Below are positions 34,690 to 46,265 of a DNA stretch of 64,000 bases, one piece after another. Origin of the DNA: Typhlomys cinereus (taxonomy: Eukaryota > Chordata > Mammalia > Rodentia > Platacanthomyidae). The position numbers were made by a program, and so were the translations under genes. The DNA lies in the NCBI GenBank assembly GCA_023101885.1, contig JALPQD010000393.1, forward strand, positions 372,001 to 436,000, written 5' to 3'. Numbering within the stretch: the stretch's first letter is position 1; each line of letters begins with the position of its first letter. The notes under the pieces are model-generated. The model made no database searches. It was not told the origin of the DNA and was given only the letters and a program-made list of their open reading frames with translations.

Positions 34690-35300
34690 GAGTGCTTAGT
34701 TCCCACCCACTTGTGGCACAGTGTTCAAGGCTACAGAGCATTTGCAAAGTAGGACCTGACTAGTGGAAATAGTTCATTAGTGGCACCCTTTAAAGATTAT
34801 GCGTACCCTTGAATCTGACCTGTTCACTCTGCTCTCTGGTCCAGCATAAGCTCTTATTGTCATAGATTGAGTCATTTCCTTCTCCATGCTTTTCTAACAA
34901 GGTGGAGTAAACTCTGTGGGAAACAACTGAAACAGACCATTCCTCTTTTTTTTAAAAATTTTTTTTTATTTATTCAATTGTGCATGTGTGAGTGTGTGCG
35001 CGTGTGTGTATGTATGTGTGTGTGTAGAACCATGGGCGAATTCGGGAACCACCATGGACAGCCTCCACCTCCTCCTTGTTTACTCTGCCCTGGGATTCAC
35101 AGGCTCCGCCCTACCAGGACCAGAAACGCAGGCCGCCCCCGCTTCCGCCTGGCGTCTATACGTGGGGTGTAGAATCCAAACTCGGGCCCTTCCGCCTGCA
35201 AGGCAGAGGCGTAACCCCTGAGCCACCTCTCCAGCCCCGACCTTTCCTCTTGTATGTTGTTTCTGTTCAGTATTTACGACAGTTATGCAGAAGTAACTAA
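34690..35300 (+). mobile_element. Old hAT-like repeat, split by a SINE
   Basis: TTTGAGTGCTTAGTTCCCAC, GGACCTGACTAGTGGAAATA and GGTCCAGCATAAGCTC precede the SINE; CTTGTATGTTGTTTCTGTTC and AGTAACTAATACAGC follow it. This fits the other end of the same rodent repeat type as 3622 and 32255 (GTGACTAATAC-type end). Confidence 0.4.
34948..35238 (-). mobile_element. Young tRNA-derived SINE with 13-bp target-site duplication
   Basis: Reverse orientation: T/A-rich tail at the left, TG repeat (34982-35024), GC-rich body (GCCGCCCCCGCTTCCGCCTG, shared with 17509-17793) and head CTGAGCCACCTCTCCAGCCC. Flanks GACCATTCCTCTT (34935-34947) and GACCTTTCCTCTT (35239-35251) differ at one base. Confidence 0.95.
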
Positions 35301-35658
35301 TACAGCTTATATGACCTAATCACTTCCTCCAAAGCAGCCACTAAATTCTTAAACACATGAGCACTGTCCTAAACGATCGACCAGGAAGGCACCTGGTAAA
35401 ATGAGAGCTCAAGCTGTGCACACACTTACCTTTTAATTCTCAACAGAGAATCGTGGTTCTTGTCTAATCTTGGGGGACTATGCATTCTATGGAAAATTCC
35501 TGCAGATTATACTGTGAAACTTAGGTAGTGACAAATCTTCATTTCTAGTCCCAGCTCAGGCATGTTGAATTGTATGTCTTCAAAAATTATGTTTAAATCC
35601 TGACCACTGGACCTGTGAGTGTGGTTTTCAACGAAACAAATGCTTTGAACTCATCATC
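35252..35658. other. Old repeat remnants, no gene seen
   Basis: TATGACCTAATCACTTCCTC (35309) and GAATTGTATGTCTTCAAAAA (35567) resemble parts of mammal-wide interspersed repeats. The plus-strand L1 landed at the right edge. Confidence 0.35.
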
Positions 35659-35675
35659 AAGTTTAGATGAGTTTA

Positions 35676-38606
35676 ATCAAAAAAATGGAAATATCAGAAA
35701 TAAATAACTTAACAATGCAGCTTAAGGCTTTAGAGAAACTAGAGCAATCTGATCCCAAAAGCAGTAGAACAGAGGAGATTAGCAAAATAAGGGGAGAAAT
35801 ATCTGAAATCGAGATTAGGAAAACGATAGAGAAAAACAACCAGTCAAAAAGCTGGTTCGTTGAAAAAATCAATAAGATTGATACACCCCTAGCTAAATTA
35901 ACCAAAAGCAAGAGAGAGAAAACCCAAATTTCTAACAAAATTAGAAATGAAAATGGAGTTATCATTACTGATACCCAAGAAATTCAGAGAATTATAACAT
36001 CATATTTCAAAAACTTATACTCTGTGAAATTTGACAACATGAAAGAGATGGATGAATTCCTAAGTAAAAACAACTTACAAAAATTGAATCAGCAAGTTGT
36101 GAATTATTTAAATAGTCCTATAACATATGAGGAAATTGAGGAAGTAATCTCAGAACTTCCCACCAAAAAATGTCCTGGACCAGATGGATTCAGCACAGAG
36201 TTCTACCAAACATTTAAGGAGTTAATAACACCAATACTCCTTAAACTGTTCCATCAAATAGCAAAGGAAAGAACACTACCAAATTCCTTCTATGAAGCTA
36301 ATACCGTCTTAATCCCAAAAGCTAATAAAGATTCACTTAAAAAAGAAAACTATAGACTGATCTCCCTGATGAACACAGACGCAAAGATACTCAACAAAGT
36401 CTTAGCAAATCAGATTCAAAAACATATCAAGAAGATCATTCACAGGGACCAAGTAGGCTTTATCCCAGGCACACAAGGTTGGTTCAACATATGCAAATCA
36501 ATAAATGTAATTCATCATATAAACCAGTTCAAAGTCCAAGAGCACATGATACTCTCGATAGATGCAGAAAAAGCTTTTGACAAGATCCACAGCCCTTTAT
36601 AATCAAAATGCTAGAGACAGTAGGAATGGAAAGAACCTTTATCAATATAATAAAAGCTGTATACAACAAGCCCACAGCAAGGATTATAATCAATGGGGAA
36701 AAACTTGAAGCATTCCCACTTCGATCAGGAACTAGACAAGGCTGTGCACTCTCACCACTTCTATTCAATATTGTACTTGAAGTCTTAGCTGAAGCCATAA
36801 GACAAGAAAAGGGAATAAAAGGGATTCAAATTGGCAAGGAAGAAGTCAAGCATTTGAATCCCTTTTATTCCCTTTTCCATCCCTATTTGCAGATGACATG
36901 ATCTTATACCTGAGTGATCCCAAAAACTCCACCAGGAAGCTCCTGGAACAAATTGAGAAGTTCAGCAGGGTGGCAGGATACAAAATAAATGTCCAAAAAT
37001 CAGTGGCCTTCCTATATGCCCAGAATGAAAGAAGTGAAAAAGCCCTGAGAGAAACAATCCCATTTACTATAGCCCCTAAAAAAATGAAATACCTTGGTAT
37101 AAACCTAACCAAGGAAGAAAGACACCTTTACAATGAAAACTTTAAAACCCTAAAGAAAGAAATTGCAGAAGACACCAGAAGGTGGAAAGACCTCCCATGT
37201 TCCTGGATAGGCAGAATCAACATCATAAAAATGACCATCCTACCATAGGCAATATACAAATTCAATGCTATACCAATTAAAATCCCAAAGCAATTCTTTA
37301 AAGAAGTTGACCAAACAATCTCGAAATTCATATGGAGGCACAAAACAGCCAGGATAGCAAAAACAATCCTTAGTAACAAAAACACAGATGGAGGTATTAC
37401 CATACCAAATCTTAGTCTATATTACAAATCCATAGTTGTAAAAACATCCTGGTACTGACTCCAAAATAGACACACAGATCAATGGATAAGGGTTGAAAAC
37501 CCAGATATAAGCCCACAAATTACAGCCATTTGGTCTTTGACAAAGGGGCCCAAAGAATCCAATGAAAAAAGAACAGCATCTTCAACAAATGGTGCTGGCA
37601 AAACTGGATCTCCACATGCAGAAGATTAAAGCTGGACCCGTACTTGTCACCATGTACAAGAATTAATTCCAAATGTATCAAGGACCTTGATATCAGGCCA
37701 GAGACTATAAAAACCATAGTTGAAAGGATAGGGAACTCCCTCGAGCTGATTGGGCTAGGCCAACAGTTCCTAAACAGACATCCAATGGCATAGTCTCTGC
37801 TACCAACTCTCAACAGTTGGGATCTTGTGAAATTAAAGTGGTTCTGTTCAGATAAAGAGATTGTAACACGAGCTCAAAGGCAACCCACAGAATGGGAGAA
37901 AATCTTCACTAACCGCATATGTGATAGAGCTCTATTATCCAGATGCACAAAGAACTTAGAAAACTAAACAGCAAGGAAACAAATGGCCCAATTAAAAAAT
38001 GGGCCCTAGAATTAAAAGAAACTTTACCAAGGATGAAATAAAAATGTCTAACAAATATCTTAAAAAATACTCCACTTCCTTAGCTATCAGGGAAATGCAA
38101 ATCAAAACTTCCCTGAGATATCATCTCACCCTTGTCAAGATGGCAAAAATCCACAATACAAACAACAAATGCTGGAGAGGATGTGGAGAGAGGGGAACTC
38201 TCCTACATTGCTGGTGGGAATGCAGGCTCATACAACCACTCTGGTGATCCATCTGGAGATTCTTAAAGAGATTAAAGATTGAAATGCCATATGACCCTGC
38301 TATTCCATTTCTGGGAATAACCCCACATACAACAAAAGTTCACCTCGGTACCAGAAGCACATTCATGTTCATAGCAGCACTGTTTACAATAGCAAAGTCA
38401 TGGAATCAACCCAAATGTCCACAGTTGACGAGTGGATAAGGAAAATGTGGTACATCTATACAATGGAGTACTATTCAGCCATCAAAAATGATGAATTAAT
38501 GGAATTTGCCGGCAAATGGATGTCATTAGAAACAATTATATTAAGTGAAGTATCCCAGACCCAGAAAATTAAGCGCCATATGTACTCCCTAATAGATGGC
38601 TCCTAG
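35676..38606 (+). pseudogene. L1 ORF2, 5'-truncated and broken
   Basis: This is reverse transcriptase and C-terminal sequence. The first frame, 35667-36602, has [14 protein letters not shown] and SIDAEKAFD. It then needs frame changes at about 36602-36608 and at the 26-bp templated insertion (36852-36878), after which [13 protein letters not shown] resumes. A stop lies near 37246 (ACCATAGGC), followed by further breaks to the C-terminal Cys motif [18 protein letters not shown] (about 38170-38225) and the end MYSLIDGS at 38606. The element was dead on arrival, having no ORF1 or endonuclease. Confidence 0.96.
36806..36877. repeat. Perfect 26-bp inverted repeat made by templated insertion in L1 ORF2
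   Basis: Arm 1, 36806-36831 (GAAAAGGGAATAAAAG..., ends TTCAAAT); arm 2, 36852-36877, is its exact reverse complement, with a 20-base loop. The minus-strand L1 lacks arm 2 and reads straight from GAAGTCAAGC to ATCCCTATTTGCAG, so arm 2 is an insertion copied from arm 1 in reverse. It shifts the RT frame just before FADD. Confidence 0.95.
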
Positions 38607-39651
38607 TACCAAACCTACCCAGCCCATCTAGAGACACTCAAAGATAAATCTCTGTAATACCTACAGTAATTGCAAGGATTATGAACAGGAGGGATGGGGT
38701 AGGAGGGCCACACCAGAAACAAGGAGAGAAGGGACCATGTTACAGCAGAGAAAATAGACCTCCATCAAGGACTTCAAGTAAGTAATGAGACACCTGGTTA
38801 AGTTCACAGACTTTCATTCCTGATCATTTACAACTGAGGGGGTATGATCTCACCAGAAGGGAGGGCATATATTATGGCAGATAAAAAGTAACCATTTTGC
38901 AAACGCGTGATTTACCCCTCCCTCACTGTGGTTTCCTACTTTTATTACATCTACCTTTGAATGTGCTCTTATAACAAGACTCCAGTTTAACAACTTTTTG
39001 TCTCTGGCCAGGGGGTGACATACAATTCCCATCAGGATGGAGTGAAGGGCATTGCAGGAGCAGCAAAACTGCAAAAGAAAATCAACAAACCATAATCCAG
39101 AACTTCAGAGACTCTATATCAACCACCTAGAACTAGGCCAGCCTAATCTCTCCCCATCCTGAAGCTCAGGGAAATTTGTGGAAGAGGGGGCGGTAAGATT
39201 GTAAGAGCACAAGGATGGGAGAAGCAATGATATGCAAGATACTCCACACAAGTCAGGGCCAAAGCAATCATAATTGGACTTTGCATGCCCTCTGCAATGT
39301 CCCATGCACTACTGACCCCACAAAGTCTAGCATTTGCTAAAGGCACCAAGATCCTTGGAGGCAAGGGATTGACAGCCACAGTAGTGTTCCTATGCTTAAG
39401 GGGAACACAGGAAAGGGTTCAGGGAAATGCTACTGGGTCCTTGTAGGTCATTGGAGAGGAGGGCCCAGAGGAGAGTCTGACATGCACATTAAGGATTCTC
39501 CGGGGATTGGGGGGGAGGCAGTGGGGGATAGGGAGGGCCAGGTGAGGGGAGGGGGAGCAGGGAGGTCGGGGGGGGGAGGAGGAGGGATGGAGGGAACCTG
39601 ATGTACCTGCTAAGTTTGTATGAGCAGAAATAATAATAAAATATGTTAAAA
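38607..39651 (+). other. L1 3' UTR with G-rich tract
   Basis: From the ORF2 stop to the A-rich end. It includes CTGGCCAGGGGGTGACATAC, AACCATAATCCAGAACTTCA, GGAAATTTGTGGAAGAGGGG and a strongly G-rich run at 39495-39595 with many G3-G8 clusters. Confidence 0.93.
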
Positions 39652-39796
39652 AAGTTTAGATCAGTTTATTAAGAAGTAGTGGCCCACAAGGAGAGATGAC
39701 AGCAAAGTGGTGTTCAGCTATTTCCTCTGTATTGAACCATTCTTTCCTGGAGGGATGAGAGCAGATTGGGAAATAAACAAAAAAGTCTTAAGATTT

Positions 39797-40387
39797 TTTC
39801 TCCCACATTTTTTTCCTAATCATACAAGCTCAATATTACCCCAGTCCCTCCTTGCACTCCCCCCCTTTCCCCTTCCTTTCAACCCCTTCCCTGCCCTTCT
39901 CCCATTGCATCCCCCTTCCTCCCTCCCATTCCCTGGAGCATCCTTTTGTGTGAATGCCAAACCTACCTCTGAGTCCTCCACTTTAGTGAGGGGTAAGGAC
40001 TCAGCAGCATAGCCTGTGGCTCTTTCTTGGGCTCCCTGTTTGTATGGAAACTCTGTTATGACTGTTAATCCCTTGCCTCTAAGGATCCTACTGCCTGGAG
40101 CCTTCTCCCCTGTGATCCATGCTAGACTTTGGAGGGTCATTGACATGTCAGCCATTGTGCAGATCGTGCAAAATCTGATTATGGCTACTATAGCCCTAAC
40201 TTGTGTGGAGTATCTTGCATATTGTTGGTCTTCCCTATCTTTAGGCTCTTACAATCTTGCTGCCCCCTCTTTGACAAGGTTCCCTGAGCTTTAGGATGGG
40301 GATACATTTGGCTGGTCTGGTTCCAGGTGATCAATGTAGGGTCTTTGGTATTCTGAATTATGTTTTGTTGTTTTCAGTTTTGAAAAA
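39797..40387 (-). mobile_element. 5'-truncated L1 3' UTR with target-site duplication
   Basis: T-rich left end, CTAATCATACAAGCTCAATA, pyrimidine tract, GTTATGACTGTTAATCCCTT and GTTCCCTGAGCTTTAGGATG. It is an older subfamily than the two long L1s. The flanks are AGTCTTAAGATTT (39784-39796) and AGCCTTAAGATTT (40388-40400), one mismatch. Confidence 0.92.
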
Positions 40388-40400
40388 AGCCTTAAGATTT

Positions 40401-41470
40401 GCAAGGACCCTCCTCAAGGTTATAAAAATTGTAACAATTGTTAGGAGAGGAAAGTTGTACTGATTAAGCTACTGGCAAGTTGTATAGGAAGCCACAAGAA
40501 TACAACTTTCATGATTCATTGCCCATACTGCTGTGGGCTCCTTTGATGATGCAGCTACCTTTGAATCATTCGTGTTCCTTGTAAGTAGTCCCTCCTCTAT
40601 AATCCTGTAAGTAATTTTGGTAAACTCACTGGTTTGCTAAACTAAGGTTAAATACAGTAGGTTTTTTGGTGTGTTTTCTATGCCTTATCTGAGGTTCATG
40701 TCTACTCAAGAAAAGTCACACAACCAAATATGTAGATTAGAGTCAGAAGGAATGTCAAAGATTGCCATCAGATGCCAGAGGATGGGACAGCTAAGGAAGA
40801 ATCCTCCCCTACAAGTAGCAGAGGGAGAATATTCTACTGATGCCTTCATCTCAGATGTTCCAACTCTAGAATTATGAGACTGTATTTCTTTTACTTTAAG
40901 ACACCCAATTTGTGATACTTTGTTAGAGTAACTATAAGGAATTAACCCAAATATAAAATAAATCTATTGGATACTTTATATAAATCTATTGGATACCTTG
41001 CCTGTCAAGGGCTACAGCAAGCCCTGTGCAATCTCAATCATTAAAGTAACACTATCTTGTAAGTATTCATATTACCTTTTCATGAACATACATGTTTATG
41101 AGAGGGTGAAAAGAGAGGGATGGAAATTGAACTACTGTCTGATTTCCTTGCCAGTGCATAGAAAGTAGAGACCTTATCAAGGTGAATAAGAGGATCCTGT
41201 GGCCTGTCATTAGTTGTGAAGCTTGTCGGCATTCACATGGTCTGAAGAAGGGAAAGGTAAAAGGTGTTGCAAACACATTTTTGAGTATTGCACAAGTCTA
41301 ACCACTATGGTGTGAGAAAACCAAGCAACAAGCAGTCTTCATCTTCTGTTGTGTCATTGCCAGACTCAGGATTCCTCCCATCTTTTCCTTAGTGATCCCG
41401 TTATCAATCATCGTGTTGGCTAGCACATCAGTCAGCATCTTGTCCATAGTTTCTTTTTTGTTTCAATCTG
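40401..41470. other. Single-copy stretch, no gene seen
   Basis: It contains a small tandem duplication around AAATCTATTGGATAC (40960-40998). No exon or known repeat. Confidence 0.45.
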
Positions 41471-41474
41471 TATA

Positions 41475-41835
41475 GGCTTTTTTCTAATTTATTTATTTAT
41501 TTCTTAATTTTACAAGCATATTGAGTATAATCCCTGCTTTCCTCCCTCTCCTCCCCTCCTCTGTCCTCTCCTCCCCTCCCCTCCTCTCCCTTCATCAATC
41601 CATTTCACTCCCTCCTACCCTCCTACCTTGCTGCTTCTATAGACCCCAGAGTTTCCTCTGGCTTGTCTACTCCTGTAGGGATATAGGCCTCTGTGGCATA
41701 CCAAGTTGCCCCTCCTTGTGCCACCCCACTGATAGGGGCATTTCCCTTCACTCATCTAGCTCTAGTCCCTAAGGTTTCCCCTGTGTTCTTACAATTCCTC
41801 CTTGTGAAGCAAAAACCAAAGGCTCAAGTTTAAAA
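41475..41835 (-). mobile_element. Old L1 3' end
   Basis: T-rich end (TTCTAATTTATTTATTTATT), CTTAATTTTACAAGCATATT, a pure pyrimidine tract at 41540-41600 (CTCCTCCCCTCC repeats) and GAGTTTCCTCTGGCTTGTCT, matching the general plan of the L1 3' ends here. Confidence 0.6.
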
Positions 41836-42625
41836 TGGGGTGTACTGTGGTCAAGAGCAAACTCAAGAGAAACAGAACCAGATAATAGTCCAGGTGGTTT
41901 TGTTTATGTGGTTTTTCTGACAACTTATGCTTCCTGTCAATTATATGAGATATTGAGGTGACGTTATTTAGACATGGGAATTTAATTTGTATGCATGTTC
42001 TTATATCACCTGAGAAGCACTTTAGGAGGTTTAAAAACTTAATTCAATAATCATGTATTGAACACTCACTCTAAGTTAAGAGATGTCCTGCTGGGAGCAG
42101 GGACATCTGTATAGACATGACATTAATCTTATTTCTCAAGCATTGTTCTTCAGTTTTGCTGAATATGTCATGCTTTAACGATCCATGACTGAGGATGAAT
42201 CTGTCATCTTCCTGAAACCCAGTTGTTTAGAGTAAGGCTTAGTTCTCAAAGATAATCTCTCAAAGTGCAAATGTTTTACTTCTGGCTAAGGCTTCTGTAC
42301 CAAATATGTAGCTGTTGCTTCCTAGCTTCTTTCCCTTTAATCATGATATGTTTACTCTATTACCATCTTGCCAGATATCCATTGCCACTAATTTGCAAAC
42401 CAATACAGCAGTAAAGGAGCTGTTGACACTCCCTAGTAGAAGAAAGTAGGGAAGGATCACAGGACTCATATCAGGAATTCTAGTTATTATGTTTTCCTGT
42501 CCCTGCCAGCTGTAAGTGATCTTTGGAGAAACTAGAGAATATCTGAAGTAGAAGAGTAAGTGAAGGATGGACTTCATGAGGTGGCTTCCATGAAACAGGC
42601 ATCTGCAATGTACTGAGACATTGCA

Positions 42626-42694
<69 letters not shown>

Positions 42695-44590
42695 TGATTC
42701 CAGGGAAAATCTTGGACTTGTCTTGCCCTCAGTGGCTTACTTGCTTGGTTCTAAAAGTTTTACAACTTCACAAAACTATCACTAATTAGGGACCAGGAGT
42801 TTAAACACATTAGGGACATTTCATATTTAAAGCATAATATCCTTCCTGTTTAATTAAAAATAATCTAAAGTCATGTTTTTATTATGGTTCCTTCATATAT
42901 CCAGTTTTTTCTACATATCCTATAATGAGTCTGAAAATGTAAAACTGTGATCATTGTCCTTTATTAGCTCCTATTTGCCTGTTTATCAAGGTGACACCCA
43001 TGTTTAACTCAGTTGAATGTGCTCAGCCAATGTGCATGCATCTTGCTGCTTTGTGTCCTATGATCTTCCTTAACCAGGATTGGGTCTGGAATTTGGTTGG
43101 ATAGCACAATGTGTATCAAGACTATGCCTTTTATGTACTAATAGATGTTATTTCTTTATTTCTTAAATACTTGGAGAAAAAACATGAGATATAGTAAAAG
43201 ACAAGAGAAGACTTCTTTTTCTTTGATTTTGACACATAATCAAACCTGAAGAGCACTATGTATACTTCACTTTTATGATATACAGATAAAGCTAGAACCT
43301 TTATTGTTGCTCTTGTCCAATACTAGAACCTCTCATGAAGCCTTGAATGTTGAGTTTCGATCTCTATATTTCTATTTTTCTTTACAATTATAAATCAGTT
43401 CCTCACTGTAACTATTCTCCACCTGGTCTAGATTTGATGCTTTGTGGAGCTGAACACTTAGTGAATACATATCTTCATGACTCAGCCTAACTTGATGAAT
43501 AAACTGCCTGATGCTAAAGTAGCTCAGAAGGGATCACTTTGGATTAGAAAGGAATAGTTATGGGACATGGCCACCTGTAAATTTGTTCATATCTTTGCCT
43601 GAGTTTACAGCTGAGCTTGGGGTTGACAAAATTCTTAAAGATGATGTATTAACAACTCTAGTAATATGGTCTGCACTAATTCAAACAGGACTTTCTGTTA
43701 CCAAAAAGAATTTAAGAATCATTTTCCAGGGACACCCATGAAATTCACAGAGCAATATAATAGGTTACCTCAAAGTTTTAGAAAACAGCATGATGAAATC
43801 CCATAGCTAATACATTCCTGATTAAAGCTATTGTTACTTACATTGTACCATATTATAAAAGAATTTATTGATTTCCTATCTTCTGTGATATAATTTTTGC
43901 TACCAGTCAACTTTTAATGAGAAGTCACATTCTCAGTTATAAAATCTGCTCATTATTACCAGAGCTGCAGTACAGTTGAAGTCAGGACTCAATGTGAAAC
44001 AGGAGAGCATTGATCACAGATAGATGGTCAAGTACCATATATCTTTGGTCATATTTGGTTGGAATTTCAGCCTTGTGAATTTCATGAGTTATTATGGATA
44101 AAGTACTTTCTCTCTCAGAAGGGCAAGATGAAGCTGGTTACTTAAAAAGCTTGAATTCCAACAGCTTGAATTCATTATGCTAAATGCTTATATGTTAACC
44201 AAGTGAATACAATTTAGAAAACTAAGTGTTCTATTGGCCATTCATCTTATAAATGGAAATGTTTTACTATGTTACATTTGTGTAAAACTTTCTTCTACTT
44301 CAAAGATGTCTTGAAATTTTGTAAATAAATTGGTTAAAGAAATGTTTTCATTTCTATTTGGTCAGAAAAAGAATCTTAGAAATTGTGTGAATGACTTTTC
44401 TTGGTAAAATAACCTAGTTGTTGAATGGCTGAATTGGCATATTGACTTGAATTCTAACAATGAAGAGTTTTTAGGAAAAGGTCAGTATTAACGAACAGAA
44501 TGAAGGGAGTTTATTCCATGAAATAATGATGGCTATAGTCAAAACCAAGATGGTTCTACTAGGTGTGGAGGGAGAAGTTGACTCTTTGGG
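41836..44590. other. Long single-copy stretch, no gene seen
   Basis: AT-rich. Apart from the GA microsatellite at 42629-42690 I recognise no repeat, exon or RNA gene. Confidence 0.45.
42629..42690. repeat. (GA)~30 microsatellite
   Basis: Uninterrupted GA/AG tract. Confidence 0.98.
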
Positions 44591-44599
44591 GTCATTTTC

Positions 44600-44870
44600 T
44601 TTTAATTTTTATCCCTTTAGAATTTCATCCATGACACAGTGAATTTATGATATTTCCACTCCTTCATCACCAATCTTATACCCTCTCCTCCCATCACAAT
44701 CCTTCTTCCCTCCTACCAGTCTCCCTCATATTTTCATGTCTTTTTGCATGTGTGATCCTCTGAGTTTTATCCAGGTTGCCTTTGATGTCATTCCCCTGAG
44801 CACTTGCAGAAGCATGAATCATTTATCAGTGGGAATACCACTGAGAAAAGCATCTTTTTTTGGGATCACG
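44600..44870 (-). mobile_element. Old L1 3' end
   Basis: CCACTCCTTCATCACCAATC, a pyrimidine-rich tract and TTATCAGTGGGAATACCACT. The last segment matches ATCAGTGACTACACCACTGA in the 19440-19905 copy. Ends are not sharp. Confidence 0.55.
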
Positions 44871-45749
44871 TTCTTCTATCAAGACAATCTATAGACTGAT
44901 TGGAAGACATCATTAGTATAGCAACATTATGCGACACAACAAATGAGACACAGTTCTTTCCTGTGGTTGGGTATTAGATGGACCACTTTACACTGTAGTA
45001 TAAACTACCCCAAATTTCAGGCCCTTTGGACAACTAATATGCATTATATGTCCTTGTATTGTTGGCTCTGGTCCTGCCTCCCTTTCTGTCACTCCTCTGT
45101 CTCTGATGGTGGCTCAGCCAGTAACTGAATTTCTGGAAGTTGTATAGGAAAGAGAAAATGGGTAAGTCAACCCATAAGCAGTCTTTCAAAGACTTTCACT
45201 GTACAAGGTCAAATTAATTTTTGTGCACATTTTATCTGTAAAAAGAAATCACATTCCTGAGCTGGTATCAGTGAGTGCAGGATAAATCTGCTGATTCAAT
45301 GAAACAAACCTACTAACGGTAAGTGACAAGGTCTACCTTAGCCTTCTTGAAAACAATTGGTTTTGACTGTATTTCAATAGAAACTTGACTTCAGCTTCCA
45401 TATCTGATGGGACAGCTGTCATAAGATTAACGTTTCTGACAGTTTATGATCCTGGGGAAGAGAGGAGAGAATCCCACTGAATCGGACTAACTAATGTCCT
45501 GCACATCACCTTCTGCCAGAGTGCATTTGCCTGATCTCGAGCTGGACCAGAGAAGAGGCTAAGATCATAAGGCTGAACAGTAGATGAGGCTGAGAGATTG
45601 GCAGTTGTAGCAGTCTCTTGGGATTGAGGGGTTGAACTATGAGGATATGGAAGTGCCCTAAGTGCAAAGTCATGGAGATCAAGACAGATGTAACCAAGTC
45701 CTTAGAGTTGGTATTAGTGTTTTCATCAACACATCTTCCAAGTTTTTAA
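44871..45749. other. Single-copy stretch, no gene seen
   Basis: No exon or repeat recognised with confidence. Confidence 0.4.
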
Positions 45750-45986
45750 CTGCTCAAAGAGGTTTAAAAAACAGGAAGGTAAACCTAAGCAGTTGCCCAG
45801 ATTAGAGTTCCCAGCGAAAGCAAAGGAAGTGAAAAAAATAAATGACATCTTGAAAAATCAAAGGAAAAGAATAGCTTCCTATTTAGATTTCCACAACGAA
45901 TAAAAATGCTTTAAGTCAGTGAAAGGTGTTTTTCAGATGAACAAGCACAAAGAATTTGTTAACAAGCTGGAACTAAAATAAAGATG

Positions 45987-46200
45987 AAAGAGGGCGATGA
46001 GGAATGGCTCAGGGATTAAAGCCTTTATCTTGCAAGCAGAAAGACCTGAGTGTAGATCCGTAGATCCCTCATAAAAATATCGTGTGAAAATGGCAGCAAC
46101 TTTCACTTCCAGCTCTGGAAGGCAGAGCCTGGGAAATCTCAGAGCAAAGCATTACGAGAGTAGAGCAATCCAGGATGATTCCTGAAGTCACGCTTGGTCC

Positions 46201-46251
<51 letters not shown>

Positions 46252-46265
46252 CATATACTTAATCA
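45987..46265 (+). mobile_element. Older tRNA-derived SINE
   Basis: Diverged head GGAATGGCTCAGGGATTAAA, then CTTGCAAGCAGAAAGACCTG, body GGAAGGCAGAGCCTGGGAAA, GAGCAATCCAGGATGATTCC and a (CA)n tail at 46204-46249. Same older subfamily as 51123-51432. Confidence 0.85.
46204..46249. repeat. (CA)~23 microsatellite (SINE tail)
   Basis: Uninterrupted CA tract in the 3' part of the SINE. Confidence 0.98.

Larger units (their letters stand above)
35676..39651 (+). mobile_element. 5'-truncated L1 (ORF2 RT to 3' end), 17-bp target-site duplication
   Basis: A plus-strand L1 lacking the 5' UTR, ORF1 and the ORF2 endonuclease. It starts in ORF2 ahead of the RT and runs through the 3' UTR to AATAATAATAAAATATGTTA. 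The flanks are AAGTTTAGATGAGTTTA at 35659-35675 and AAGTTTAGATCAGTTTA at 39652-39668, one mismatch. This clean boundary defines the L1 3' UTR used to identify the fragments elsewhere. Confidence 0.97.
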
